From: Pseudomonadales bacterium
Lineage (GTDB): Bacteria; Pseudomonadota; Gammaproteobacteria; Pseudomonadales; JAHRWD01
DNA: 40,480 bases
Direction of reading: 5' to 3'
Assembly (NCBI GenBank): GCA_019090315.1
Contig: JAHRWD010000082.1
Coordinates: 1-40,480 of the forward strand
This document shows positions 16,961-24,432 of the stretch, one piece after another; position 1 is the first letter of the stretch; each line of letters starts with the position of its first letter. Both the position numbers and the translations under genes were made by a program. The notes beneath the pieces are model-generated. The model searched no databases. It had not been told where the DNA came from and saw nothing but the letters and a program-made list of their open reading frames with translations.

Positions 16961-17872
16961 TCAGGTTTTTTCACACATACGCCTTCCCGTATCTATGAGT
17001 AATCTTTCAATCAGTTTTAGTCGCTGATCATTTTTTCTGTCTGCTGTCTTTAACGACCAGACTGAAATAGGCTTCAATGTATATTCAGGCAGCACATGCA
17101 GCAACGACCCATTCTCAACTCCCTTGAGAACTTCGGCAATGGGTAGATTACCAATACCCAATCCCGCATAGATCGCATGTGCTCTTGCCCTAATATCATT
17201 GGACTGAAACTGTGGCCGAATTTTATGAATGCTGGTCGTTTTATTTTTGATCTGCCTTAACGTTAAGGAGTTTTGCGGGTACTTTTTTAGCGGTGATACA
17301 AAATGGTGAAATTCCAGATCATCAGGCTGTTGCACTTCATTCTGTCGTTGGAAATAATCAGGAGCTGCGCAGAGTGCAAAAACCACATCGCCCAGTTTTT
17401 TCTGTATGAGCGAAGAGTCAGGTAGATCATTGATCATCAGGGCCAGGTCGATCCCTTCAGCGACAAAATCAATTGGCTCATCTCGAACGATTAACTGAAC
17501 GACAAGATCATCTAAAACACTTAATTCCTTGGTCAGCTCTTCAACAAATCCGAATTCGATCGTCGGGGTTCTCACGGCGATCCGGACGATGCCTGTTAGC
17601 AATCTGGCCCCATTTGTCAGTTCATCTTCCAGGGTATCAAACTCGATAAGCAGCTTTTGAGAGCGTTCAAACAGAAGGCTACCCTCTACGGTAAGTGATA
17701 GCTTTCGTGTCGTACGATTAAGCAAACGCACACCCATACGATTTTCCAGTTGCGCAACCCGGCGACTGACTCTGTTCACCGGCAACTGCAAGATATTTGC
17801 CGCTGCGGTAAAACCCTGTGAACGTACCACCTGATTAAACAAACGGATGTCTTGAAGATTATCCAGGCTCAT
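16961..17872 (-). CDS. LysR-type transcriptional regulator
   Basis: A 303-residue LysR regulator. The N-terminal helix-turn-helix is clear (IRLFNQVVRSQGFTAAAN then VSRRVAQLENRMGVRLLNRTT). The C-terminal effector domain contains VRIAVRTPTIEFGFVEEL and AHAIYAGLGIGNLPIAEVL. GAGGA precedes the ATG. It is divergent from the 17995 gene across about 120 bases, the usual layout for a LysR protein and its target. ATACC-N6-GGTAT in that gap is a likely binding site. It converges on the frameshifted gene with only six bases between the stops. Confidence 0.92.
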   Translation of the reverse strand: MSLDNLQDIRLFNQVVRSQGFTAAANILQLPVNRVSRRVAQLENRMGVRLLNRTTRKLSLTVEGSLLFERSQKLLIEFDTLEDELTNGARLLTGIVRIAVRTPTIEFGFVEELTKELSVLDDLVVQLIVRDEPIDFVAEGIDLALMINDLPDSSLIQKKLGDVVFALCAAPDYFQRQNEVQQPDDLEFHHFVSPLKKYPQNSLTLRQIKNKTTSIHKIRPQFQSNDIRARAHAIYAGLGIGNLPIAEVLKGVENGSLLHVLPEYTLKPISVWSLKTADRKNDQRLKLIERLLIDTGRRMCEKT

Positions 17873-17912
17873 ATCGTCCTCAGTTTATTGTCTCTATATT
17901 GGGAATAGTATT

Positions 17913-17928
17913 ATACCCATTTTGGTAT
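17913..17928. promoter_or_regulatory. Candidate LysR-type operator
   Basis: ATACC (17913-17917) and GGTAT (17924-17928) form an inverted repeat with a six-base AT-rich spacer, close to the T-N11-A layout of LysR boxes. It is between the LysR gene and its divergent neighbour. Confidence 0.35.
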
Positions 17929-17994
17929 TTATCGTTGCTCAGGAGACGACTAGGATAAGCGCTCCAATTAGAAATCATCAAATAAGGTATGCAG

Positions 17995-18693
17995 ATGAAG
18001 AAAAGAATATTATTACTCGCGGGCGCAATCGCCCTCACCTCCCTTCCCCACGCGGTCTTCGCTGAGGGTGTCACGGGCCTGTTTATCTCTCTTAAAGTCA
18101 ACGACATTCAAGCGTACAAACAGTGGCGTAAAACAACTCGGTCAACGTTCCAGGCCCATAATTGTGTACCGTACCGCTCAGGAAAACTGATAGGAGGAAA
18201 TGGAACGCTAAAATGGGGAGACTCGGATCGTTTTTCTTTGATGACATGCAAATCACCGGTGCTTGCAGATCTAGCAGCCAAGGGTTTTATCAGCAAGCTA
18301 TCTAGCCTAACGGATGGCCTTAATATGACCGAAGGGCGATTGAAACTGATGTCCGATAAGATGCCATCAAAAAATTCTGAATACCTCATTAAGGTCAGTC
18401 ACTTCAACAATCTCAACGCCAGCAGCCGACAACGTGATCTGGCCAATATTGATTCACGCGCAAGAGGAACCAGGAACGCCTGGATCGATGATGCCATTCT
18501 GGAACCCACAGCATCCGTAGGTATTATTCGACCAGACAATTTAACCTTTCTGTATTACCCAAAAGTAGGTCAGGGAAAAGCGTTCCGTGAAAACAACCCT
18601 GACTTAATGAATGAGATTGGTCGATTTAATCAGGTACATGTCGAGCGTGTTACCTATCTTGCTGCGCAGGTAAAAACCGGTGGAATGAAATGA
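17995..18693 (+). CDS. Secreted protein of unknown function, divergent from LysR
   Basis: A 232-residue protein with a signal peptide (KKRILLLAGAIALTSLPHAVFA). I chose ATG 17995 because AAGG lies seven bases upstream; ATG 17989 is only one base from it. The mature part has two related-looking halves: each has a ferredoxin-like alternation of strands and a conserved VxHFNNLNA or VKVNDIQAY start, which suggests a tandem of dimeric-alpha/beta-barrel (DUF1330-like) units, but this is only an impression. Its stop overlaps the start of the DUF1330-like gene by four bases, so the two are translationally coupled. LysR probably controls both. Confidence 0.7.
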   Translation: MKKRILLLAGAIALTSLPHAVFAEGVTGLFISLKVNDIQAYKQWRKTTRSTFQAHNCVPYRSGKLIGGNGTLKWGDSDRFSLMTCKSPVLADLAAKGFISKLSSLTDGLNMTEGRLKLMSDKMPSKNSEYLIKVSHFNNLNASSRQRDLANIDSRARGTRNAWIDDAILEPTASVGIIRPDNLTFLYYPKVGQGKAFRENNPDLMNEIGRFNQVHVERVTYLAAQVKTGGMK

Positions 18694-18989
18694 GTACGAA
18701 CTGCACTGTTATTCTAGAGGGCACCTTTCGCAAGGGTGGTAAGGCATCCCCGGAATTCTCGGAGTACTCACGCCGATCAAATGCAAACGGCGAAGCGCTG
18801 GGAGGAGTGGTCATCAAAAACTATATTGTCAGCGAGAATCTGGGCCAGGGAGAAAAGCCTGATTTTATTCTGGTTATCGAATACCCATCACGGGAAAAGG
18901 CTCAGCAAGCCTTCACCAGCGTTGAATATAATAAGATCATACCGTTGCGCAATAAAGCGTTCAAAGAGGTAAAAATCCTATTGATCTAA
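18690..18989 (+). CDS. DUF1330-like small protein
   Basis: A 99-residue cytosolic protein resembling DUF1330 (dimeric alpha/beta barrel): VILEGTFRKGGKASPEFSEY, GGVVIKNYIVSENL, DFILVIEYPSREKAQQAF and the closing YNKIIPLRNKAF. Its ATG overlaps the previous stop as ATGA. No catalytic residue can be assigned. The pairing with an exported protein and a divergent LysR gene suggests a small-molecule response, but the ligand is unknown. Confidence 0.75.
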   Translation: MSTNCTVILEGTFRKGGKASPEFSEYSRRSNANGEALGGVVIKNYIVSENLGQGEKPDFILVIEYPSREKAQQAFTSVEYNKIIPLRNKAFKEVKILLI

Positions 18990-19117
18990 GCCCAGTAGAA
19001 AGGAGTTGCTCATAGCAGATAAGCCCCTATTTTGATGGTTAAAATCGGCAGTTGCCAAAAAAGTACGGATCTTTTTCAAATTAGATGACGCACTTGGCTT
19101 CGCTAATCCGTCTATGC

Positions 19118-19145
19118 TATGTACTTGATTTTTTTCGAGTACATA
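19118..19145. promoter_or_regulatory. Inverted repeat upstream of the DGPF-ECF operon
   Basis: TATGTACTTGA (19118-19128) and TCGAGTACATA (19135-19145) are inverted copies with one G·T-type mismatch around six T residues, ending 27 bases before the DGPF start codon. It overlaps the expected promoter. It may be an operator. I did not find the TGTCGA element reported for ECF42 promoters. Confidence 0.45.
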
Positions 19146-19172
19146 ATTTTAACAATAAAAAGGGATGTCACT

Positions 19173-19535
19173 ATGAAATACACGTTTATTTTGGTCGCTA
19201 CACCGGGTGCCGAACCTGCTTATGGCTCTGCTGAATGGAAAGACTATGCTGCTGAGTATGGTGCATGGAATGAACAGGCAGCCAAGGCGGGCATTCATCG
19301 CGGTGGTGAGGCGGTTCAACCGCCGGAACGTGCAACCACTGTTCGCAAACTGAGTGACGATATTAAGCTACATGATGGGCCTTTCGCGGAAACCAAGGAG
19401 GTCATTCTCGGCTGGTATCTTGTCGAAGTGGATGACCTTGACGAGGCGATAAAATGGGCATCAAAAATGCCGCTTGTCGACAGGGGGTTTGGTGGTATTG
19501 AAATTCGACCATCGGTAGATTTCTCCCAGGGTTAG
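19173..19535 (+). CDS. DGPF/YCII-domain protein partner of an ECF sigma factor
   Basis: A 120-residue protein with the DGPF domain: MKYTFILVATPGAE, the signature HDGPFAETKEVILGWYLVEV, then DLDEAIKWASKMP and IEIRPSVDF. ATG 19173 is chosen because the family begins at KYTFIL and AAAAAGGGA precedes it; upstream in-frame codons are not family sequence. DGPF genes are the standard neighbours of group ECF42 sigma factors, and one follows nine bases later. The protein may be a ligand-binding or enzymatic target of the sigma factor. Confidence 0.9.
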   Translation: MKYTFILVATPGAEPAYGSAEWKDYAAEYGAWNEQAAKAGIHRGGEAVQPPERATTVRKLSDDIKLHDGPFAETKEVILGWYLVEVDDLDEAIKWASKMPLVDRGFGGIEIRPSVDFSQG

Positions 19536-19543
19536 TTCGCATA

Positions 19544-20815
19544 ATGTCAGATAAACCCTTGTCAAAAGCTGTGATTAAGCATCACCTAGATGATGCCTAC
19601 GCCGCAGAATGGGGCCGCTCCGTGGCCCTTCTTTTGAGACTCACCCGCGACCTTCAAACAGCGGAAGACTGTGTGCAGGATGCGTTTGAGTCGGCACTGG
19701 TTTATTGGCAGCGTGATGGTATTCCAGATAATCCGGGGGCCTGGATACGCAAAGCGGCAAAACATCGTTTTATTGATGCCGCACGTTCCAGCCGCACTCG
19801 GCAGCAGGCACTGCAACGACTGAGCTATCTCGACCAGCCCAGTGTTCAAAATGATGAGATTGAAGAGTTAGATGTTCTGATCAAAGATGATGAGTTGGCG
19901 CTTATCTTTCTATGTTGTCACCCGGCGATCGCCGTAACCGATCAGGTGATGTTAACCCTGCGCACGGTGGCAGGCCTATCACCCAGAGATATCGCCGCTG
20001 CCTTTTTTGCTAAGGATGAGGCCGTTCGCACTCGCCTGCTTAGAGCCAAGCGAAAAATTCGTGGTGCAGGTATTCCTATCAAACTGCCAGAGGCGGTTGA
20101 GATCGATAAAAGGCTCAAACAGGTGTTTGCGGTTATTTATTTGATCTTCAACGAAGGTTATCTGGCCAGCCGCGGTGAAAGCGCTGGTCGACCGGATCTG
20201 GCACGGGAAGCGATTCGCCTGGCGATCAGGCTACTTGAACTGATACCGAACAATAATGAATCACATGGCTTGCTGGCGTTGTTACTGTTCACCGATTCAA
20301 GAACGCCGGCTCGCGTAACCACCCAGGAGATACTGATTCCTCTTGATGAGCAAGATCGAACTCGTTGGAATCATGAGGTTATTTCCGTAGCGTTCAAACA
20401 TCTGGAGCGGGCATTAGCTTGTGAATTGCCGGGGCGCTACGCACTCCAGGCAGCCATTGCCGCAGAGCACGCAAAAGCCATCGCATATATGGAAACCGAC
20501 TGGAGTGCGATTGTTGCGCTCTATGATGGCCTGCTTGAGATCGAAGATTCGGTGATTTACCGGCTCAATCGCTGCGTTGCCCTATCCTTTTCCGACTCAC
20601 CCCTGGCAGCACTTGAACAACTGGCCGAACTTGAAAAAGACGCCACGTTGGAAAGTCATCACCTGCTCTCTGCAACCCGTGCGGATCTGCTTAGGCGGGC
20701 AGCAAGGACTGACGAGGCGCTAAGCGCCTACAGGCTAGCGGTAGATCAGGCAGATAACGCTGCTGTTCAGAAATTTCTGCAACGGCGGGTGCGTGAACTT
20801 GAAGCAAAAAATTGA
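19544..20815 (+). CDS. ECF42-type sigma factor with C-terminal extension
   Basis: A 423-residue sigma factor. Region 2 is DLQTAEDCVQDAFESAL with PGAWIRKAAKHRFIDAAR. Region 4 is LTLRTVAGLSPRDIAAAF with VRTRLLRAKRKI. After about residue 180 there is a long helical extension with IFNEGYLASRGE and TPR-like repeats, typical of ECF42. In this group no anti-sigma factor is encoded; the extension is thought to control activity. The DGPF gene just upstream supports the assignment. No anti-sigma gene is visible here either. A MAPEG gene follows 28 bases downstream and may be a target. Confidence 0.92.
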   Translation: MSDKPLSKAVIKHHLDDAYAAEWGRSVALLLRLTRDLQTAEDCVQDAFESALVYWQRDGIPDNPGAWIRKAAKHRFIDAARSSRTRQQALQRLSYLDQPSVQNDEIEELDVLIKDDELALIFLCCHPAIAVTDQVMLTLRTVAGLSPRDIAAAFFAKDEAVRTRLLRAKRKIRGAGIPIKLPEAVEIDKRLKQVFAVIYLIFNEGYLASRGESAGRPDLAREAIRLAIRLLELIPNNNESHGLLALLLFTDSRTPARVTTQEILIPLDEQDRTRWNHEVISVAFKHLERALACELPGRYALQAAIAAEHAKAIAYMETDWSAIVALYDGLLEIEDSVIYRLNRCVALSFSDSPLAALEQLAELEKDATLESHHLLSATRADLLRRAARTDEALSAYRLAVDQADNAAVQKFLQRRVRELEAKN

Positions 20816-20843
20816 ATACAACACACCGCAAGAGGACTAGCCA

Positions 20844-21227
20844 TTGGATACCGTAAACTTGGTGGTACTAACCGCCTTGATCGAATATATCGCTTTTATT
20901 CTGGTAGTTGGCGCGACCCGAGGTAAATATGGTGTGACAGCCCCCGCAATCACCGGAAATATACAGTGGGAGCGGCTGTATCGGATACAGGTCAATACCG
21001 CGGAACAGCTGGTTTTGTTTATCCCCGCTATCTATGGTTTTGCCTATTATGTGAGTAAACCCTGGGCCGCAGGAATTGGAGCGGTTTTTTTAGTGGGCCG
21101 TATTGTCTATTTTTTTGGTTACAGAAAAGCGGGAGATAAACGTCTGATTGGTGCAATCCTGAGCGCATGGCCAAGTTATATATTGGTTGTTGGGGCGCTG
21201 ACAGGATTGGTAGCTGGCCTGATTTGA
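20844..21227 (+). CDS. MAPEG family membrane protein (second copy)
   Basis: A 127-residue protein with four hydrophobic segments and MAPEG marks: ERLYRIQVNTAEQLVLFIPAI and FLVGRIVYFFGYRK. The likely start is TTG 20844, with GAGG eight bases upstream; no ATG gives a complete domain. Glutathione-transferase-like activity on hydrophobic compounds is inferred from the family. It is third in a DGPF-ECF42-MAPEG run and only distantly similar to the MAPEG protein at 16046, so this is not a recent duplication. Confidence 0.85.
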   Translation: MDTVNLVVLTALIEYIAFILVVGATRGKYGVTAPAITGNIQWERLYRIQVNTAEQLVLFIPAIYGFAYYVSKPWAAGIGAVFLVGRIVYFFGYRKAGDKRLIGAILSAWPSYILVVGALTGLVAGLI

Positions 21228-21374
21228 GGGGTTTTCAGATGCACCTAGTGATCGGACAGAAACCGCTCTCGCTCAAACACACTGTAGCGCTATCTCTTAA
21301 CGGCTACTTTTCTAAACTGCTGCTTTCTCCAAACCTCTACTTTGTCCACACGGCTGAGGATCTGAAAAATTGGT

Positions 21375-21425
21375 TTGACACAAAAACAATCCAGCCATAT
21401 AGTACACCTTATGGTTAACTATAGT
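21375..21425 (+). promoter_or_regulatory. Promoter and operator overlapping the start codon of the second ArsR gene
   Basis: TTGACA (21375-21380) and TATAGT (21398-21403) are spaced by exactly 17 bases, a near-consensus promoter. Transcription would begin about seven bases later, at or next to the A of ATG 21411, so the mRNA should be leaderless; no Shine-Dalgarno sequence is present. TATAGT (21398-21403) and ACTATA (21418-21423) form an inverted repeat across the start codon. The 21 bases at 21395-21415 recur with one change at 22270-22290. Confidence 0.65.
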
Positions 21426-21743
21426 GATTCACAACTAGATCAAATTTTTTCAGCTCTTTCTGACTCAACCAGACGAGCCATGTTATTGAGGCTGACTGAC
21501 GAAGCGATGTCTGTTGCGGATCTTTCAAAGCCTTTTAATATCAGCAAGTCCGCAATTACCAAGCATTTAAAGGTGCTAGAGCGTTCGGGCTTACTTAACA
21601 GAACGATTGAAGGCCGCGTCCATCGCTGTCGACTTGAGCCAAAACCATTGGCAGTGGTTTCAGAGTGGGTCTCTTTTTATGAGAAATTCTGGAATACCAA
21701 GCTTGATGCGCTTGATGCCTATTTGACTGAGGAAAATAAGTGA
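21411..21743 (+). CDS. ArsR-family winged-helix regulator (second module)
   Basis: A 110-residue ArsR-type regulator: IFSALSDSTRRAMLLRL, then the recognition helix region ISKSAITKHLKVLERSGLLNRTIEGRVHRC, then a C-terminal EWVSFYEKFWNTKLDAL helix typical of the SRPBCC-linked subgroup. ATG 21411 is chosen over an upstream TTG (21375) because that TTG is the promoter -35 and the family begins near DQIFSALSD. Its stop overlaps the GTG start of the SRPBCC gene by four bases. The operator motif on its start codon is repeated before a further SRPBCC gene at 22324, which suggests it controls both. Confidence 0.9.
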   Translation: MVNYSDSQLDQIFSALSDSTRRAMLLRLTDEAMSVADLSKPFNISKSAITKHLKVLERSGLLNRTIEGRVHRCRLEPKPLAVVSEWVSFYEKFWNTKLDALDAYLTEENK

Positions 21744-22213
21744 TTCCACAAAATGAAACCGATGTCTTAGTACTCAAACGCATTTTTGCTGCGCCTGTTG
21801 ATCGTGTATTTGATGCATGGACAAAAGCCGAGGTGCTTGCCAAATGGTTTGGCCCCGAAGAGTTTTCAGTCAATCGTTCAGAGGTGCAGCTGTATGTGGG
21901 TGGAAGCTACGACATTGAAATTTGCTCACCTGACGGCAAGCAGATAAGGCACTTTGGAGATTACCTTGAGATCAACAAGCCCCATTACCTGGTGTTTACC
22001 TGGATGCTTGCTGATCAAGATTGTAAGGGTAGCGAAGGGTTAGTTTCCGAGACAATCGTTAGCCTCGAATTTAAAGCGATAGAAAATACAACTGAACTAA
22101 CCCTTACACATGAGCAACTTCCCAATAAAGAAGCCTACCACGGGCATCAATTCGGTTGGTCTAGTTCGCTAAATTCCCTCACAAGCTATCTGCAGTCACT
22201 CGCGGATCTGTAG
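21740..22213 (+). CDS. SRPBCC / AHSA1-like protein (second module)
   Basis: A 157-residue START-like protein: LKRIFAAPVDRVFDAWTKAEVLAKWFGP opening pattern, then VGGSYDIEI, GDYLEINKPHYLVFTW and LTLTHEQLP. It begins at GTG 21740 inside GTGA, overlapping the ArsR stop, so the pair is translationally coupled. It probably binds a hydrophobic ligand linked to the regulator's signal. A terminator lies 17 bases after its stop. Confidence 0.88.
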   Translation: MIPQNETDVLVLKRIFAAPVDRVFDAWTKAEVLAKWFGPEEFSVNRSEVQLYVGGSYDIEICSPDGKQIRHFGDYLEINKPHYLVFTWMLADQDCKGSEGLVSETIVSLEFKAIENTTELTLTHEQLPNKEAYHGHQFGWSSSLNSLTSYLQSLADL

Positions 22214-22229
22214 ACACTGGTACCAATAG

Positions 22230-22266
22230 AGGGGGAAATCAGTCATTGCTGTTCCCCCTATTTTTT
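22230..22266 (+). terminator. Rho-independent terminator after the second ArsR-SRPBCC pair
   Basis: AGGGGGAA (22230-22237) pairs with TTCCCCCT (22252-22259), followed by ATTTTTT. It separates the ArsR-SRPBCC operon from the next promoter, whose -10 begins only seven bases later. Confidence 0.85.
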
Positions 22267-22269
22267 CAC

Positions 22270-22294
22270 CCATATAGTACACCTTTTGGTGTAC
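22270..22294 (+). promoter_or_regulatory. Promoter -10 and operator shared with the ArsR promoter
   Basis: TATAGT (22273-22278) serves as the likely -10. Overlapping it is a perfect inverted repeat, GTACACC-TTTT-GGTGTAC (22277-22294). Bases 22270-22290 match 21395-21415 at 20 of 21 positions. A good -35 is not seen, so the promoter may be weak or need activation. The repeat points to control by the ArsR protein encoded at 21411. Confidence 0.6.
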
Positions 22295-22323
22295 TTTTAC
22301 GCAACAACAAAAAGGAAATTATG

Positions 22324-22758
22324 ATGACTGATATCTTACACCGAATTGTGATCGAAGCGTCCCCTGAGAAAGTGTATGACGCGCTAACGAATCAGGCCCA
22401 GTTAAGTGCCTGGTGGGCCAGGGCTGAAACCGAGGGAAAAGTAGGTTCCATCGTTTCATTTTTCTTTGGGCCAAATGGAGAGCATCAAGTTGAGATGGAG
22501 ATTACAGACCTGGTTCCCAATGAGCGTGTTTGTTGGAAATGTGTCGGTGGCCCATGGGTTGATACGGATGCATTTCAATTTACTATACAAGCCGATGAGC
22601 GAGGTTCGGCCCTTCAATTTAGCAATTCAGGCTGGGCCGAAGCCAACGAATTTTTTATGCACTGCAACTCAAAGTGGGGTTTCTTCTTCACCGTGAGTTT
22701 AAAAAATTTACTTGAAAAGGGTAGCGGGCAACCACACCCGAATGACCCAAATATATAA
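22324..22758 (+). CDS. SRPBCC family protein, separate promoter
   Basis: A 144-residue START-like protein: LHRIVIEASPEKVYDALT, SAWWARAETEG, GPNGEHQVEMEITDLVP and FFFTVSLKNLLEKG at the end. ATG 22324 is preferred over the adjacent ATG 22321 because of its spacing from AAGGA. Unlike the neighbouring SRPBCC gene it has a leader with a Shine-Dalgarno sequence. It belongs to a slightly different SRPBCC branch and has no regulator directly upstream in its own transcript. Confidence 0.87.
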   Translation: MTDILHRIVIEASPEKVYDALTNQAQLSAWWARAETEGKVGSIVSFFFGPNGEHQVEMEITDLVPNERVCWKCVGGPWVDTDAFQFTIQADERGSALQFSNSGWAEANEFFMHCNSKWGFFFTVSLKNLLEKGSGQPHPNDPNI

Positions 22759-22768
22759 CTTTAATCTT

Positions 22769-22802
22769 AAATAAAGGGGCGGGGCAGCCCGCTCCTTTAT
22801 TT
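22769..22802. terminator. Bidirectional terminator between convergent SRPBCC and HxlR genes
   Basis: A 15-base-pair stem with one G·T pair spans this interval. The arms begin AAATAAAGG and end CCTTTATTT, and the loop is GCAG. T-rich ends on both strands suit termination from both sides. It lies between convergent stops at 22758 and 22860. Confidence 0.8.
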
Positions 22803-22859
22803 GACCCTCTGCTTCTGCCCTCTGCTTCCACCCTTTCGTTTCGCTATATTCCTGGCGGC

Positions 22860-23273
22860 TCACTGTTGCAGATCATTTAAAAGATCCCGTCGTAACGCTT
22901 CCGGGTCTTTTCGTAAACTTTCTATAAAACCCGCCGGCACCTCGGTATCCGCATCATATTTTTCGGCCCAATCGATCATTGCTAGCATCATCGGCATCAG
23001 CTCAATGCCCTTTTCTGTCAGGCAGTAAACAAATTTTGATTTTTTTATCCGGTCAGTTCTTTTATCAATGATCCCATTGCGCTCTAAATCAACCAGTCGA
23101 CTCGCCAATATGTTGGTGGATATCCCTTCACCCGCCTCCATGAATTCGTGATAGTACTTACGGCCTTTAAACATCAGGTCACGAATAATTAAAAAGCTCC
23201 ATTTGTCACCGAACTGACTCATGCCAAAACGCACCGGGCAGCCGGACCATTCTTGTGTTCTTTTATCAACCAT
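22860..23273 (-). CDS. HxlR-family transcriptional regulator
   Basis: A 137-residue HxlR-type winged-helix protein: SGCPVRFGMSQFGDKWSFLIIRDL, FHEFMEAGEGISTNILASRL pattern, LERNGII and CLTEKGIEL. Cys12 in SGCPV matches the conserved N-terminal cysteine that several HxlR members use to sense electrophiles or oxidants. The gene is divergent from a glutathione S-transferase gene, with a perfect palindrome between them. The inference is a redox or electrophile-responsive repressor of the transferase. The C-terminal 20 residues are Asp/Glu/Arg-rich. Confidence 0.93.
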   Translation of the reverse strand: MVDKRTQEWSGCPVRFGMSQFGDKWSFLIIRDLMFKGRKYYHEFMEAGEGISTNILASRLVDLERNGIIDKRTDRIKKSKFVYCLTEKGIELMPMMLAMIDWAEKYDADTEVPAGFIESLRKDPEALRRDLLNDLQQ

Positions 23274-23328
23274 AGCGGAAGTTTAACTCGATCAATTAAC
23301 ACTTGTAAAAAGAAAGTCATATGGGTAG

Positions 23329-23363
23329 AGTAATTCCACTTGTTAAAAACAAGTGGAATTACT
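23329..23363. promoter_or_regulatory. Perfect 16-base-arm palindrome, likely HxlR operator
   Basis: AGTAATTCCACTTGTT (23329-23344) and AACAAGTGGAATTACT (23348-23363) are perfect inverted copies around AAA. A partial extra copy of the half-site, AATTAACACTTGTAAAA, lies nearby at 23294-23310. The site sits in the 126-base gap between the HxlR and GST genes and probably controls both. Confidence 0.75.
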
Positions 23364-23399
23364 GATAGCTCTTTCTTAACTGCCCTATTGGAGACAAAA

Positions 23400-24050
23400 A
23401 TGAAACTGTACGCAATTGTTGGCTCACCCAACTCACGAAAAGTACTGGCTGTTATTGATCATCTAGGGCTAGAACTAGAGATCGAATACCTCGACCTTTC
23501 TCAAGGCGACTGCCACAAGCCTGATTACCAAGCGCTAAACCCAAATGAGATGGTGCCGCTATTGATTGATGACGACCTTAAATTGTGGGAGTCCAATGCA
23601 ATCACTCAGTATTTGGTAGACAGCTCGGTGGATCAAACGTTGTTTCCGCGGGACCTAAAACAGAGAGCGGACATTGCTCGATGGCAGTTCTGGGAGCTAG
23701 CACATTTTAATAACGCCTTTGGCACACTCTCCTTTGAATCGGTTGCCAAGCCAAATTTTATGCAAATGCAGGGCGACCAGGGAGCGATAAACAGGTCAAT
23801 CGATCAACTCAATCAGTTTGCTAACGTACTGAATGAGCACATGAGAGATAGGCTGTATGTGGTGGGCGATGCCATCACGATCGCCGATTATTCAATCATC
23901 AATGTTGAATTCTTCAAGCAGATGATCCCCTTTGATTGGTCGCCCTACCCACACCTTAACGACTATTTTGACCGGATACGCCAGTCTGAGCATTGGCTCG
24001 CAACCGCACCAAAAGACCCCAGTGATATCGGAAAAATTCCGAACAGATAG
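23400..24050 (+). CDS. Glutathione S-transferase
   Basis: A 216-residue soluble GST. The thioredoxin-like N-domain reads MKLYAIVGSPNSRKVLAVIDHL and NPNEMVPLLIDDDLKLWESNAITQYL in pattern, including the cis-Pro (MVPLL) and the ES glutathione-binding pair. The helical C-domain carries YVVGDAITIADYSI, the usual N-capping box region. Start ATG 23400 has TTGGAG upstream. It conjugates glutathione to electrophiles in the cytosol; the substrate is not predictable. HxlR is divergent and the shared palindrome suggests control by it. Confidence 0.92.
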   Translation: MKLYAIVGSPNSRKVLAVIDHLGLELEIEYLDLSQGDCHKPDYQALNPNEMVPLLIDDDLKLWESNAITQYLVDSSVDQTLFPRDLKQRADIARWQFWELAHFNNAFGTLSFESVAKPNFMQMQGDQGAINRSIDQLNQFANVLNEHMRDRLYVVGDAITIADYSIINVEFFKQMIPFDWSPYPHLNDYFDRIRQSEHWLATAPKDPSDIGKIPNR

Positions 24051-24120
24051 GCAACTAGAGTAGTGTATCGGAACTAACCACACGGATAGTGCCCAACGAC
24101 TGGGGCACCAGGAGTTAACT

Positions 24121-24432
24121 ATGAATTACGACGTTACCGCAACCAGTATCATGCAAGAAGAGGGTGTTGAACCATCGACCATGATGAAGACACCTTGTCT
24201 CAGGTATAAAGGCGAATTTCTGACCATGATGTTCGAAAAAGAGGATGCACTCATTGTTAAAGTTTCGCCTGAAAGAGTAAACGAATTGATTGATGAGGGC
24301 AGAGGAATGGAATTCAATTTCACTAAAAAGCGCTTTAAAGAGTGGGTGCTAATACCGTTGGAATTTCAAGACGAATACGAGGACTTCATTAATGAAGCCC
24401 TAATTTACGCAAAGGATAAAGAAAAAAAATGA
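24121..24432 (+). CDS. Small YjbR/TfoX-like protein
   Basis: A 103-residue protein with AGGAG before its ATG. The pattern CLRYKGEFLTMMFEKEDALIVKVS, VNELIDEGRGMEF and KEWVLIPLEFQDEYEDFINEAL resembles the alpha/beta fold of MmcQ/YjbR and the TfoX N-terminal domain; I cannot choose between them. It overlaps the following membrane-protein gene by four bases (ATGA), so the two are probably made together. No direct role can be read from the sequence. Confidence 0.65.
   Translation: MNYDVTATSIMQEEGVEPSTMMKTPCLRYKGEFLTMMFEKEDALIVKVSPERVNELIDEGRGMEFNFTKKRFKEWVLIPLEFQDEYEDFINEALIYAKDKEKK

Noticed and set aside
21239..21418. A separate small gene between MAPEG and the second ArsR gene
   Set aside because: The frame has no ribosome-binding site or recognisable family and contains the ArsR promoter elements.
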